Notes: generated by a model not told the origin, from the letters alone. A stretch of DNA of 38,766 nt from Candidatus Woesearchaeota archaeon (GCA_016188145.1 JACPIJ010000015.1:1-38766), one strand, 5' to 3'. Counted from the stretch's first letter, positions 1 through 9,120 are shown. Program-made: numbers and translations.

Positions 1-222
1 GACAAGCTTCTTGAAACAATGCTGGCCCATGGTTTGTCTGGGCTTGACATCATTAAACAGCTACAAAAAGAGATACTTGAGGCAGAGATTGAGCCCCAGA
101 AAAAGCTGGCCCTGATTGAAAAATGCGGGGAGATTGAGTTCAGGATGAGTGAGGGAGCAGACGAGTTCGTGCAGCTTGAAGCCCTTCTCAGCCAGATAGC
201 ATTGGCCGGATTGACAGCATAA
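1..222 (+). CDS. rfcS: Replication factor C small subunit, C-terminal fragment
   Basis: The frame is open from the first base, so this is the 3' end of a gene that starts outside the window. The 73 visible residues match the C-terminal collar helices of the archaeal clamp-loader small subunit: a 'HGLSG.DII.Q...EI' segment, then 'KCGEIEFRMSEGADEFVQLEALL', close to the family's usual G-E-I-E-F-R-x-x-E-G-A-x-E-x-x-Q-L-E-A ending. RFC loads the PCNA clamp onto primed DNA during replication. The ATPase domain is not in view. The family call is based on recall of this conserved ending; I am fairly sure of it. Confidence 0.85.
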   Translation, partial: DKLLETMLAHGLSGLDIIKQLQKEILEAEIEPQKKLALIEKCGEIEFRMSEGADEFVQLEALLSQIALAGLTA

Positions 223-249
223 AACCCGCTGCCAATCTCCCAAATAGCA

Positions 250-260
250 AATATTAAATA
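250..260 (+). promoter_or_regulatory. TATA box of the coiled-coil gene
   Basis: The AT-rich run AATATTAAATA lies about 45-55 bases before the ATG at 305. A transcript starting 25 bases downstream of the box would have a leader of about 20 bases. No clear SD precedes the ATG. Confidence 0.45.
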
Positions 261-304
261 CCTTTCGCCCCAAGAATAATGCGTTATACTGGTTATTCTG
301 AAAA

Positions 305-3205
305 ATGGTGTTGAGAAAAGAGGCGAACAGGAAGAACAGCCCCGGGAAAGCCGGCAGGGGCACAGAGGCTGCCCTGAGCTACCACGTTTTTTCGGTTGAA
401 AACTACAATCCTCCACAGCGTAACATGCATAACATGGAGCATGGCATTGCAGCCAAGCAGCTGCAGCCAACAGGCAACCTGCTCGAATATGCCGAAAGCA
501 GGATAAACTACCTCTCAGCGCAGCTCACAGAGAGAACAAACGAGCTGGAAAGGCTCAGGGAATACACCACACAGCTGGAAGAGGGCGAAAAAGGGCTTAT
601 TCAGGAGCTAACCCAGCAGCTTTCAATCAAGGACAACGAAATAAGCAGGATTGCGGCGCTGTGCGCCAAAAAGGAATCAGAAAACAGGAAACTCTCAGCA
701 TCGTTTGAGGCAAACATCAACTCGCAGAAGGAATATGCTGAAAGGATTAAATCAATTCTGGTTAAGAAAGAAGGCGAAACTGCCAATCTGATTGAAGGGC
801 TGCAGAAGGAGCTGGAAAAGAGGGATGCGGAGATTGCATCATTGAGAAGCTCTCTTCTTGAGAGGAAGCGAAGCGCCGACTCAAGCCTTCCAAGCCTGCC
901 CGAAGAAAACCTTCCGGCCATGCAGGCAGCAACATTGCAACGTGAGTTGGAAAGCAGGAACCGCGAACTCAAAAGATTTGAAAAGCTGCTTATTGATGAA
1001 CAGAAGCTGAACGCGGCAGTGCAAAACAGGCTTAAGCAGCAAATCCTTGAGATGATGGGCCAGGCAGAGCAGCTGAAGTCATTCATTGTTGAAAAGGAGA
1101 AAACCATACAAAGCCTTGAGTCAACTTTTGAGGGCAGGCTTGCTGCCAAGGACTCGGAGCTCAGCCACGTTAAAGGCCTTTTACACACACCCCTGACTGC
1201 GAAAGAGCAGCTCGAATCATCAGCTCAAAAATCAAGAAAAGGCGAACATCAGCATCATCTTGAGCACACAGGAAGGCTTGTTGAACACCTCAAGAAAGAG
1301 CTGGAAAGCAAGGAAACAGAAATAATATCGCTCAGGGAGCAAATTCTGAAAAAATCCAAGGCAGGCAGCTTAATTGCTTCAGGGGCAGGAGCAGATTTCG
1401 GTTACCCGGGCTTTAATTCAACCCAAGCTGAGCTGCTCTTAAGGAATTCTGAAGAGAAAGGCCGCGAGCTTAAAAGGCTCGAAAAAGCCCTTTTTGACGA
1501 GCAGAAGCTGAACAAGTCAGTACAGACCAGGCTGAAGGAACAAACGGCGGAGATGGCAAGCCAGATTGAGGGCCTAAAATCGTTCATTATTGAGAAGGAA
1601 AAGCTTGCCCAAAGCCTCGAATCAGCATTTGAAAAGAGGATAGCTGCAAAAGAGGAGGAACTGCGCCACATGAAGGGCGTAATCCATGCAAAGCCTGAAA
1701 CAAAGCTGCACAAGCAGGCAGATGAACTGAAATCAGAGCTGCATATCAAGGAAGAAACAGCCAAGCTGATGGCAGAAGAGGTCGCGAAGGTAAAAGAGCA
1801 GTCAGCGCTTCTCAGGAAAAGGCTTGAGGAACGGCAGAGGATATTCTTCGAGAGCGAGAAGGCGTATGAAGAGCTAATTGCCAAACTGAGAGAGCAGCAC
1901 GAAGCAAGGCTGAAAGCCATAGTCCAGGAATCATCGCAAAAAGAAGCAGCCCTGAAAGTGGCCGTTGAGGAAGAAAGAGTGAAAATGCGGCAGGAAACTG
2001 TGCTTATGAAGGAGAAGGAGAAGCAGATTGATGAGACCATTCACGCATTTGCCACAACATCGCAGCAGCTGATAAAGCTGCAGGGCTCTGGCCAGCTTGG
2101 AGAGATGACAGCCGGAGTTGAGATTGAAACAATCAATGAAAGAGCAAAACAGCTGGGCGAGCAGGCAAAATACCTCGAGAGCAAGGAAGCAGAACTGAAG
2201 GCACTGTTGACAGCAACAGAGGCAAGGATAACCGAGCTGAAATCAAAGGAAGTTGACGTAGAAAGAAAGGAACAGCTTCTTCTGAGGGAGCAGGAAGCCA
2301 TAGGCAAGGAGCTTGACGTGCTGGCCAGTGCTGGAGTGGAGATTGGCAGGTCAAAGAAATACATCCAGCAAAAGCTTGAACAAATTGGCGGCTTCGAGCA
2401 GCCCTCAGCACAATCACAGCAGGCATGGCAGCCCCAACAACCAATGCAGGCGCCAACAGAGATAGCCGGGGAACAGCAGGAACAGCCGTTTTTGTCACAG
2501 GCAAAGCAACAAAACCTTTTTGCCGAAAAAGGTTTATCAAAAACCGGGCAACAGCCTTCAATGCAGGAAATGGGACTTGGGTCCAGAGCGGGGGTTGAAG
2601 AGGCACAGGAGGAAGAAGGCATTGATGCCCCAAGATTCACGGGAATAACCTCAGAAGCCCCTGGAGCGGCAGCTGGTGAAGTGAAAGATGCTATCGAGGA
2701 AAGGGAAGACTTTGCACCTACTGCTGCGGCGTCAATAAAGAAAGCGCCAGCAGCCGCAGCTTCTGCTTCAAGGAAAGTCAAAGCGACTATAACGCCAAAA
2801 ATTAAAACAGCAGCCGTTGCCAAAGCCCAAAAGCTCCCGAAGAAGCAGAACATGCTAGCAACGGGGAAACTTAAACCGGCCGTTAAAAAAGCCTTGAAAC
2901 AGAAAAAGCGGCCTTTGCACCAACAACCCAAACAAAAGCTTAAACCTCTTCAGTTTCTAAAAAAAGCAGCCGTTGCAGCAAAAGAAGTGCCAAAAGGGCT
3001 AGCGTTGCCAGAAGAGCTTCGCGGCAAAGAAGGCCAAGAGCTGTTTACAGAACTCGGCGGCTACTCTGAGCTTGAGGAAATCAGGTCAATAGTCGAAGTT
3101 GGCTTGCAGCACGGCGACTCAATCGAGCAGATAAGGCAGTCACTCACAGTCTCAGGCTACTCCAAAAAGAACATTGAGAAGGCGCTGGGCAGCATCAAGA
3201 AATGA
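305..3205 (+). CDS. Large coiled-coil protein with a C-terminal UBA-like helical domain
   Basis: 966 residues, not recognised as a named family. Residues about 55-690 are almost continuous Glu/Lys/Leu/Gln-rich helix with heptad-like spacing, as expected for a long coiled coil. A segment beginning near residue 218 (N-R-E-L-K-R-F-E-K-L-L) recurs 167 residues later near 385 (K-G-R-E-L-K-R-L-E-K-A-L) and stays alignable for about 80 residues, so an internal duplication is visible. A Gln/Pro-rich linker (about 697-735) and a Lys/Ala/Pro-rich basic stretch (about 800-900) follow. The last 60 residues (S-E-L-E-E-I-R-S-I-V ... G-Y-S-K-K-N-I-E-K-A-L) resemble a small three-helix UBA/CUE-like module. 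No signal peptide or membrane segment is visible. The start at 305 fits the TATA box; ATGs at 425 and 434 are alternatives. A structural, SMC-like or cytoskeletal role is possible but not shown. Confidence 0.75.
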   Translation: MVLRKEANRKNSPGKAGRGTEAALSYHVFSVENYNPPQRNMHNMEHGIAAKQLQPTGNLLEYAESRINYLSAQLTERTNELERLREYTTQLEEGEKGLIQELTQQLSIKDNEISRIAALCAKKESENRKLSASFEANINSQKEYAERIKSILVKKEGETANLIEGLQKELEKRDAEIASLRSSLLERKRSADSSLPSLPEENLPAMQAATLQRELESRNRELKRFEKLLIDEQKLNAAVQNRLKQQILEMMGQAEQLKSFIVEKEKTIQSLESTFEGRLAAKDSELSHVKGLLHTPLTAKEQLESSAQKSRKGEHQHHLEHTGRLVEHLKKELESKETEIISLREQILKKSKAGSLIASGAGADFGYPGFNSTQAELLLRNSEEKGRELKRLEKALFDEQKLNKSVQTRLKEQTAEMASQIEGLKSFIIEKEKLAQSLESAFEKRIAAKEEELRHMKGVIHAKPETKLHKQADELKSELHIKEETAKLMAEEVAKVKEQSALLRKRLEERQRIFFESEKAYEELIAKLREQHEARLKAIVQESSQKEAALKVAVEEERVKMRQETVLMKEKEKQIDETIHAFATTSQQLIKLQGSGQLGEMTAGVEIETINERAKQLGEQAKYLESKEAELKALLTATEARITELKSKEVDVERKEQLLLREQEAIGKELDVLASAGVEIGRSKKYIQQKLEQIGGFEQPSAQSQQAWQPQQPMQAPTEIAGEQQEQPFLSQAKQQNLFAEKGLSKTGQQPSMQEMGLGSRAGVEEAQEEEGIDAPRFTGITSEAPGAAAGEVKDAIEEREDFAPTAAASIKKAPAAAASASRKVKATITPKIKTAAVAKAQKLPKKQNMLATGKLKPAVKKALKQKKRPLHQQPKQKLKPLQFLKKAAVAAKEVPKGLALPEELRGKEGQELFTELGGYSELEEIRSIVEVGLQHGDSIEQIRQSLTVSGYSKKNIEKALGSIKK
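2512..2543 (+). repeat. Dispersed palindrome, copy F (inside a coding sequence)
   Basis: Perfect 10-base arms (AAACCTTTTT and AAAAAGGTTT) flank the loop GCCG, followed by ATCAAAAA. Arms and tail are identical to the copy at 9121-9151 (read on the minus strand). Here the palindrome is translated in frame as N-L-F-A-E-K-G-L-S-K within the Gln-rich linker of the coiled-coil protein. Confidence 0.8.
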
Positions 3206-3238
3206 GTAGCGTCACAAAACTTCTTTCAAATTAAGCAA

Positions 3239-4279
3239 TTAAGAAAGCAGGTGCTTTACTGCAAGCTTGGTGCTCTTTGAGATCAAGTAATTGTAAGTCA
3301 GCTTAAGGTCTACTTTCTTAACGGCATCCTGGTTTGGCGTATTCTGTATGCAGGAAAACGTGCCCTCACCGTTGCTAAGCCTTAAGTCGCCAATGATAAG
3401 GCCGTTTTCAGACTTAGAAGCTGTTGAATCTACAGAAATGCCACTGCAGCTTATTCCAGCTATACCCGTATTTACTTGGACAAGCACATGGTTCTCTTTT
3501 GCAAACGCGCCCCTCTCGCAATCCGGTGTTGCTGCCGCCTTAAACACGCTGCCAGCCCCCATGTTTTTCACATTAAATGTGAGCAAAACCTTATTCTTCC
3601 CGCCAACACTTTCCTTCGCGGCAGTCACGTGCACAGGCGCACCAGAGTTAAAGACCTGTTTCTGGCCAGCTATGTCACACACGCCGGAAACGCGCTTAGT
3701 TGCGTCTGACCTTATGCAGAGGTCACTAACAGCTTTCGTCTGGTAAGAATAGCAGACATCGGCCTGTATTGGGAACTCAGCAGAGCCTGCGAGCTCCCTT
3801 TGGTAAGCCAGTCCTTCAAACCTCATATCCACTGTAGAGCCAGGTATCTTATTCCCGTCAGGGTCTTTCTTAACTCCACTAATGGGGCCTTTCGGATTGG
3901 CCTTTACAAGCGTCACAACCTTACCATCGGGGCTTTTACTATCACTAGTGAGGAAATCGCTGCTAAGAATGCCTCCAATTGTGACAGCTACTTTAGTGTT
4001 GTCATCTGTAGATTTGAGCGCGCTGTCGCCAAGGTCCACCTCTCCAACATTCTCCAGCAGCAGGACGATGTCAAAGGTGTTTATGAGTTTATTGGCATTA
4101 TCTTTCTGCGCATCAGTAACCTCAGGAGGGGGCGAGTTCTCTGCGAACTTTGCAGTCAGGCCCTCTGTGCCGCCTATGAAGGGCGTAGTGGAAGAAACCT
4201 GGCCTTTCTGCCCTCCCTGGCAGCCTGCAATCACAACCGCAATTAAGGCTAAAAGCAGAACAAAAACACCCTTTTTCAT
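3239..4279 (-). CDS. Predicted secreted lipoprotein
   Basis: About 346 residues. The N-terminus is a classic lipoprotein signal: M-K-K-G, a hydrophobic core, then the lipobox V-I-A-G-C, so the mature protein would be lipid-anchored by the Cys and face outward. I place the start at 4279 because the TATA box at 4306-4313 lies 26-34 bases upstream, which makes the longer reading from 4417 start before its own promoter. The body opens with F-I-G-G-T-E-G-L and continues with beta-rich segments including I-V-L-L-L-E-N-V-G, and V-C-Y-S-Y-Q-T-K...C-I. The same landmarks occur in the lipoprotein at 6003-7106, so the two are paralogues. Function is unknown; a surface binding or structural role is an inference from the anchoring and repeated Ig-like strand patterns. 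Confidence 0.8.
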   Translation of the reverse strand: MKKGVFVLLLALIAVVIAGCQGGQKGQVSSTTPFIGGTEGLTAKFAENSPPPEVTDAQKDNANKLINTFDIVLLLENVGEVDLGDSALKSTDDNTKVAVTIGGILSSDFLTSDSKSPDGKVVTLVKANPKGPISGVKKDPDGNKIPGSTVDMRFEGLAYQRELAGSAEFPIQADVCYSYQTKAVSDLCIRSDATKRVSGVCDIAGQKQVFNSGAPVHVTAAKESVGGKNKVLLTFNVKNMGAGSVFKAAATPDCERGAFAKENHVLVQVNTGIAGISCSGISVDSTASKSENGLIIGDLRLSNGEGTFSCIQNTPNQDAVKKVDLKLTYNYLISKSTKLAVKHLLS

Positions 4280-4304
4280 TTTGGAACGAATCTGAAAAAT
4301 GTCG

Positions 4305-4313
4305 TATTTAAAT
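4305..4313 (-). promoter_or_regulatory. TATA box of the lipoprotein gene
   Basis: ATTTAAATA read on the minus strand, centred about 30 bases before the ATG at 4279, implies a leaderless or near-leaderless transcript. It is paired back to back with the plus-strand box at 4329-4336. Confidence 0.6.
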
Positions 4314-4328
4314 GTTTCTATCAAAAGG

Positions 4329-4336
4329 TTTAAAAG
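4329..4336 (+). promoter_or_regulatory. TATA box of the CARDB-like gene
   Basis: TTTAAAAG lies 25-32 bases before the ATG at 4361, giving a leaderless transcript. With the box at 4305-4313 it forms a compact divergent promoter. Confidence 0.55.
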
Positions 4337-4360
4337 CCGCCAATTGTAAGTTGACATAAA

Positions 4361-5998
4361 ATGAGAAAAAGGGCGTGGCAGCTTTTCATAGTGGTTGTTC
4401 TGCTGCTGTTCTTGCAACTGTTTGATTATTCATTAAACAAGCAGCAGCTTCCAAGCGCTATTCCGATTACAGGCGCTATTACTTCAGATTCTCAAACAGC
4501 GACATGTGCAGAAACATCCCCATGCAAGTCACCTACGAGCTGGAAGTGCCAGTCAAACAGCAGATGCTATGATTACAGCGACTGCCTGTTCCAGTGCCCC
4601 TATACACCAAGTTCTGAAAAGAAAGAGGAGAAGCAGCCAGAGCAAACATGCACCTGCGGTGACTGGCAGACAATTGGCGGATGCGGCGAGCAGGGCTGTC
4701 CCTCAAGCGAAGTGCCCCAGTCAAAGAGCTGCACAGGAGGTTCAGCCTGTAAAACGGAAAACAGGTGTGTGGGGTCAACCCAATGCAAAGCAGACCAGCT
4801 TCCAAGCCAGAGATGTGTTGACTATTCCTGCATTAAAGATTCCCAAGGACTTCAATACTGCAGCTACAAATGCACTATTGATGGCAAACGCTACGAGTCT
4901 TCTGAATGTGAACAAAAATGTGTTGAGGCGGCAGTGCAATTACCGCAAGGCGTAAACCTCGTTCCAGAGCTTCTAATTAACCCAAGTGAGAGGCTGAAAA
5001 GCGGCGATAGCATCGAAGTGACGTTTTACATTAAGAATACCGGAGCAAAAGCCGCAACGCAGTACGACATGAAGGACAAAGGGACAACCCTAAGCAACAT
5101 CGTTTACTTCTATAAAGGCAAAGAATACGGCCCAGATGCGATAAGCCCAATCTACGCTCCCATTAACATCTTATTTCTCCCAGACAGCACAATAAAGCCC
5201 CGGGAAGCCGGGAAGGTGCAGCTGGCAAAGCAGACTGTAAAAATCCCGGAAGACTTCTCAGGAGACATGGTCGTTGCGGCTGTTGTTGATGCCCAATTCT
5301 CTTACCCTGAAACGAACGAAAACGACAACCGGCCAACAAGGACACTAAGCGTGAGGGCTCTAACAAAGCCCAACCTTGTAATTTCAGGCTTTGAAACAAG
5401 CATAAGAAGCTTTGACGTGCTGCCGGTAGCAATAGGACCTGTATTCGTAACGGTTGAGAACAAGGGGGAAACTCCTGCAACATCAGCGCAGCTTATTGAG
5501 AACAGGGTTTCAATATTCAAGGGCGATGCCGAGATTTGCAGGGCAACAGCAAGGGAGCAGATGGTTGAAGGCATAGAGCCTGGAAAACCGCGAAAGTTCG
5601 CCTTGTACCCGAGGTTTATAACCGCCGACATGGCTGGGAACCAGTGCAGTGTTGATGATGAGGCAACGAACTACAGGGCTGTTGTAGAGATAGATGCCCC
5701 GCAGCTTGGGCCGCAAGGAAACATTCTGGCAGGCGGGCTGATTGCCGAGTCAAACGAGGAAGACAACAAGCAGACATTCACAGTCAAGGCGAGGGAGAAA
5801 TGCTCCCCTCTTGGAAAGGTGGAAGCAGGCCAGTACTGCGACATTTCAAGCGGCACGTGGCAGAACCAGAAAGACTCTGGCAGGCAGTGCAGCCACAACT
5901 TCGAGTGCAAGACAGACCTGTGCCTTGGCAAGGAAAGCAACAGCAAGAAGTGCATAAGCGAAGAGAAGAAAACGAAGATTCTTGAGATTGTAGGCTAA
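4361..5998 (+). CDS. Secreted or membrane-anchored Cys-rich protein with CARDB-like domains
   Basis: 545 residues. A basic start (M-R-K-R) and one hydrophobic helix (about 8-22) form a signal anchor or signal peptide, followed by P-I-T-G-A-I-T-S. Residues about 45-190 are Cys-rich with repeated C-x(n)-C pairs, likely disulphide-bonded outside the cell. Two beta-sandwich repeats follow, one near 200-330 (D-S-I-E-V-T-F-Y-I-K-N-T-G) and one near 335-480 (F-V-T-V-E-N-K-G-E-T-P-A-T); this 'x-N-x-G' pattern is typical of CARDB/APHP adhesion modules. A second Cys-rich knot ends the protein (C-S-P-L-G-K...C-K-T-D-L-C). It is convergent with the lipoprotein gene at 6003, with only 4 bases between. A cell-surface adhesion role is an inference. 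Confidence 0.75.
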   Translation: MRKRAWQLFIVVVLLLFLQLFDYSLNKQQLPSAIPITGAITSDSQTATCAETSPCKSPTSWKCQSNSRCYDYSDCLFQCPYTPSSEKKEEKQPEQTCTCGDWQTIGGCGEQGCPSSEVPQSKSCTGGSACKTENRCVGSTQCKADQLPSQRCVDYSCIKDSQGLQYCSYKCTIDGKRYESSECEQKCVEAAVQLPQGVNLVPELLINPSERLKSGDSIEVTFYIKNTGAKAATQYDMKDKGTTLSNIVYFYKGKEYGPDAISPIYAPINILFLPDSTIKPREAGKVQLAKQTVKIPEDFSGDMVVAAVVDAQFSYPETNENDNRPTRTLSVRALTKPNLVISGFETSIRSFDVLPVAIGPVFVTVENKGETPATSAQLIENRVSIFKGDAEICRATAREQMVEGIEPGKPRKFALYPRFITADMAGNQCSVDDEATNYRAVVEIDAPQLGPQGNILAGGLIAESNEEDNKQTFTVKAREKCSPLGKVEAGQYCDISSGTWQNQKDSGRQCSHNFECKTDLCLGKESNSKKCISEEKKTKILEIVG

Positions 5999-6002
5999 AG
6001 AC

Positions 6003-7106
6003 TCATTTTTGGCAGTAAGTCCAGTGGCCATCGATGCATTTCTGTGTCCCTCCCCCGCCGCCAGTGATTGAGCAGCTTCTTACAGCACCCTCCTCGCATT
6101 GTATGCCTTTCTCAACCCTTATTGGAACAGGGTTGCTTGTTGAAGTGTAGCCGTAGCTGAGCTCGACCTTTAAAGGCGTTGCGAAGGTGCCGGAGCCGTC
6201 CTCGAACTTCTGCTTCGCACCATCCGGGTAAGCACACAGCACAAAGTCGTTGGCAATGTTGCCGGAAAGAACCTTGCTCCTTTCAGAACAAAGCAGCTCC
6301 TCATTATTCAACTCCACCTTATCAATAGCTACGACATTTATCTTGTTGCGTATGTCTTCTTGCGGGTCTTGGTTTGTGCAGAACAAGTTAAGGCTGCCCT
6401 TGTCTATTATTAAGCCATTCCCAACATTGCCGATGTAGATTTTGAACTTTGGCTTGACGTACCCACCAGACTTCTCTGTCAGGGTTTCTATCTTCTTTAC
6501 AGCAACAGGAGCCCCTTGGCTTTTAAGCACGATTGGCACATTTGCATCGCACGGTTTCCTCTGCTTCTGGAAGCTATAGCCTGAGGCGTCAATGCAGACA
6601 TTGGAAGTAAGCTTTGTCTTGTGCTTGTAGCACGCCGTTGCCAATAGCCCTGAGTCAAGGCTTTCAATTTTTTGAACAAATTCCCTCGCCTTTAAGGTCA
6701 AGGTAACCCCTTCAAGAGCGCCTGAGGTACTCTGGGAGGACTCCTTGCCGGGCAGCGCTGTTATTATTACGGGTTTGGAGAAGGCGATTTTATCGGAGCC
6801 CTTCGCGCCTTCTAACGTAAACGCCCCTTTCGTGTCCCTTACCAATACAATGGCGGCAGGCACGTCGGCAGCGCCTTTGTTGGCAATCAAAAGCACAACA
6901 TCTAGAGAGCTTCCTGCAGTCACTATGCTCGGAACGCTTTCAGGCGCAAACCCAACAACAAGCCCTTCTGTTCCAGTGTAAAACTCAGGAAGGTCTGAGC
7001 CCTTGTCCCTTTTGCCTCCAAGCTGGGCGCAGCCGCTAATCAGAATTCCAGCAACTACTGCTATTAACAGGAATTGCATCCTGAAGCGTATTAGTTTTTC
7101 GAGCAT
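6003..7106 (-). CDS. Predicted secreted lipoprotein, paralogue of 3239-4279
   Basis: 367 residues with a signal peptide (basic start, hydrophobic core, lipobox L-I-S-G-C), so a lipid-anchored outer protein. A strong SD (AAGGAGG) 6-8 bases before the ATG fixes the start. After the anchor it has F-Y-T-G-T-E-G-L-V-V-G-F-A and V-V-L-L-I-A-N-K-G, then A-C-Y-K-H-K-T-K...V-C-I-D, matching landmarks in the lipoprotein at 3239-4279. The C-terminus adds a Cys-containing tail (C-E-E-G-A-V-R-S-C, then a Gly run and C-I-D-G-H-W-T-Y-C) that the paralogue lacks. It begins 17 bases after the stop of the membrane protein gene at 7124 and is probably co-transcribed with it. Function unknown. Confidence 0.8.
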   Translation of the reverse strand: MLEKLIRFRMQFLLIAVVAGILISGCAQLGGKRDKGSDLPEFYTGTEGLVVGFAPESVPSIVTAGSSLDVVLLIANKGAADVPAAIVLVRDTKGAFTLEGAKGSDKIAFSKPVIITALPGKESSQSTSGALEGVTLTLKAREFVQKIESLDSGLLATACYKHKTKLTSNVCIDASGYSFQKQRKPCDANVPIVLKSQGAPVAVKKIETLTEKSGGYVKPKFKIYIGNVGNGLIIDKGSLNLFCTNQDPQEDIRNKINVVAIDKVELNNEELLCSERSKVLSGNIANDFVLCAYPDGAKQKFEDGSGTFATPLKVELSYGYTSTSNPVPIRVEKGIQCEEGAVRSCSITGGGGGTQKCIDGHWTYCQK

Positions 7107-7123
7107 TGCCGCCTCCTTTTTAC

Positions 7124-9037
7124 CTAAGCTGCTGTTTTTGGGCTTGTTGTTTCTGTTCCTGAATTGATAACTTCGAAGGTCACCGCACTAGACGGTGAAG
7201 TTGAAAATATGAATGAGCCCCTCGCATCAAACCTTGCCCCCGCCGTGTCTCCCCCGCCCAAGAAGCTGTTGTCAAATACCAGCCCGCATTCAAAAGTGAT
7301 TTTGTCGCCGATAAATCTTAAGTCGCCCTTACCATCCTTTGTCCTGATCTTCCAAGAAGCAACCTCATACACGTTATCATACCCCTGCTTTTTAGTGAAA
7401 GAACACGGCTCCCCCTCCAACCTCACCCCTTGCGGCGCTATTACTTCCAGCCATTCTATGCCGGCCAACTCCCCAGGCCATGCACCGCTGTTAGAAACAA
7501 CAACCACAATCTTTCTTGCATACTCATTACTCACTGGCGCCTTTGTAAGGGCTGGAGGGTCCCACTTTATCGCTGCCGGGCCGTTATTGTATTCTGCCTT
7601 GGCAGGGGGAATGTTGCTCAGTTCGCGCTTGACAGCAGGGTCATCCTGTTTTGCAAGAAGAGCCCTGCGCTTGTCATCCCGCATAATGGTCGTTTCGAAA
7701 TAAGCGGTTTCCTCAACTCGGTATTCGACCTTAAACTTAACGCTATGCTTGGCAATCCCAGGAAAGATGCACACGCCAGTTTGGTCATCCCCATAATAAA
7801 GTTCAAACGGCTTCCCGCTGGATGGCTCCCTGCCCGGCGGGTCAATCTTCCCGGTTTTTGTTTCTGTTCCGGATTCTGACGTGTCCTCGCACTTTATCCC
7901 TGTCACGCCAATATACCTCTGCTTCAGGTCTAAAGGCAAGGGATTCGGCACTGTCAGAGTTACGCTAGCCGCAGGCACGTCTTTATAAGCCAAATCAAAC
8001 TTTTGCTGCATATTCGGATTATTAACAAGCTGCAGCCCCATCTTTGGCTCTTCTTTGGCTTTTCCAAAGCCGAATGCTATCTCTGCTTTTTCGTAAACGG
8101 ACGCAACAGGCGCTTTAAGGAACTCTCCTGAGACAATGCCCCTGATGCTTGCCCCGACATTTGTCTGGAACCTTGCCCAAACGGTTTGAGCAACTTCCTT
8201 TTCCTCAGGCGTTAATGAGGAAACTTTTGTGCTATAAGCCTCTGCTATTTGCGGAGCTGAAACAATAAGATAAAAGGCAATCATCACTGCCAGCAGCTTT
8301 CTGGCAACCCTGGTGCTTGGCGGGGCTTCGCTTGAAAAGGCGAATATACCAAACCATAGCCATATTGGGAAAAGTATCCTGTTTGTGACAAAGGCAAGAG
8401 CAAGCGAGAGATAGTTGACATTCTGGGTTAATTCAAGCAGCCTATCCCTGAATACAGGCAAAGCATAAACATCAACAAAGGCAAATAGAGGAAGGTACTT
8501 AAAAAATCCGGGAGTGTTAGCCCTCCAGTAAATGAAAAAGGCAAGTGCGAGGCTTGTAATGCTAAAAGAATTGAGCGCAAACGTCCTTTCCGCCTGCATG
8601 AAACTGTAAAGCGACATAAAAAGGACTATGCCTGATGCCGCGACAGGTATTGAAAGGAAACGTCCTGTTACGCCGAAGATGAGAAAAGCCGCTGCCGCAA
8701 ACCATAAGTGAAGGCTTGCTGTTGCCGCAGCGTTAAATCCGGAAGCCCAGTCCATAAGGTAAAGGAAAGCGGCCCCCCACACGAACCAGCCGTAAACGTT
8801 CGTGCCAGCCTCAGGGAAAAAATTTACAAAAAACCCCAGTATCCCCTTCGCCGGTTGTGCGACAAAATTGGCGCCGACATAGCCGCCACCAGCGGCAACG
8901 CCTTGCATCATTGGCGCGGCAGCTTTCGCTGCTATGCCGTAAGCAGGAGAGAACTTGCTGCCCACCTTTGCAAGGCCCTGAGCCGCCCTTGCAAGCCACG
9001 AGCTTGGAGGCGCCGCTGCCGCCGCTGCTTCAACCAC
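7124..9037 (-). CDS. Polytopic membrane protein with large extracytoplasmic C-terminal domain
   Basis: 637 residues, family not recognised. After an Ala-rich N-terminus there are about seven or eight hydrophobic helices up to roughly residue 255 (for example around F-L-Y-L-M-D-W, F-L-I-F-G-V-T and I-V-L-F-M-S-L). The remaining 380 residues are soluble and beta-rich (S-V-T-L-T-V-P-N-P-L; K-I-V-V-V-V-S-N-S-G-A-W-P-G), with pairs of Cys, as expected for a domain outside the membrane. The start is a GTG with GAGGTG 6-11 bases upstream, and a TATA box (9086-9094) fits. The lipoprotein at 6003-7106 follows in the same operon, so the two may form one surface complex; that is inference. Confidence 0.75.
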   Translation of the reverse strand: MVEAAAAAAPPSSWLARAAQGLAKVGSKFSPAYGIAAKAAAPMMQGVAAGGGYVGANFVAQPAKGILGFFVNFFPEAGTNVYGWFVWGAAFLYLMDWASGFNAAATASLHLWFAAAAFLIFGVTGRFLSIPVAASGIVLFMSLYSFMQAERTFALNSFSITSLALAFFIYWRANTPGFFKYLPLFAFVDVYALPVFRDRLLELTQNVNYLSLALAFVTNRILFPIWLWFGIFAFSSEAPPSTRVARKLLAVMIAFYLIVSAPQIAEAYSTKVSSLTPEEKEVAQTVWARFQTNVGASIRGIVSGEFLKAPVASVYEKAEIAFGFGKAKEEPKMGLQLVNNPNMQQKFDLAYKDVPAASVTLTVPNPLPLDLKQRYIGVTGIKCEDTSESGTETKTGKIDPPGREPSSGKPFELYYGDDQTGVCIFPGIAKHSVKFKVEYRVEETAYFETTIMRDDKRRALLAKQDDPAVKRELSNIPPAKAEYNNGPAAIKWDPPALTKAPVSNEYARKIVVVVSNSGAWPGELAGIEWLEVIAPQGVRLEGEPCSFTKKQGYDNVYEVASWKIRTKDGKGDLRFIGDKITFECGLVFDNSFLGGGDTAGARFDARGSFIFSTSPSSAVTFEVINSGTETTSPKTAA

Positions 9038-9085
9038 TACTCACACCTCATTTTGTTAATCACTCAGTTACTCTTGGCTGACAGA

Positions 9086-9094
9086 GTTTTAAAC
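9086..9094 (-). promoter_or_regulatory. TATA box of the membrane-protein/lipoprotein operon
   Basis: GTTTAAAAC on the minus strand, about 50 bases before the GTG at 9037, predicts a leader of about 25 bases that carries the SD. Confidence 0.5.
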
Positions 9095-9120
9095 CTTTTC
9101 CTTTTTTAGAAATATGGTGT

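Noticed and set aside
601-2931. Long open frames on the minus strand opposite the coiled-coil gene
   Set aside because: They are Ser/Cys/Phe-rich mirror images of Glu/Lys/Leu codons, with no start signals or recognisable domains.
4280-4417. Longer N-terminus of the first lipoprotein from 4417
   Set aside because: It would place the start upstream of the TATA box and ahead of a typical lipoprotein signal peptide that begins at 4279.
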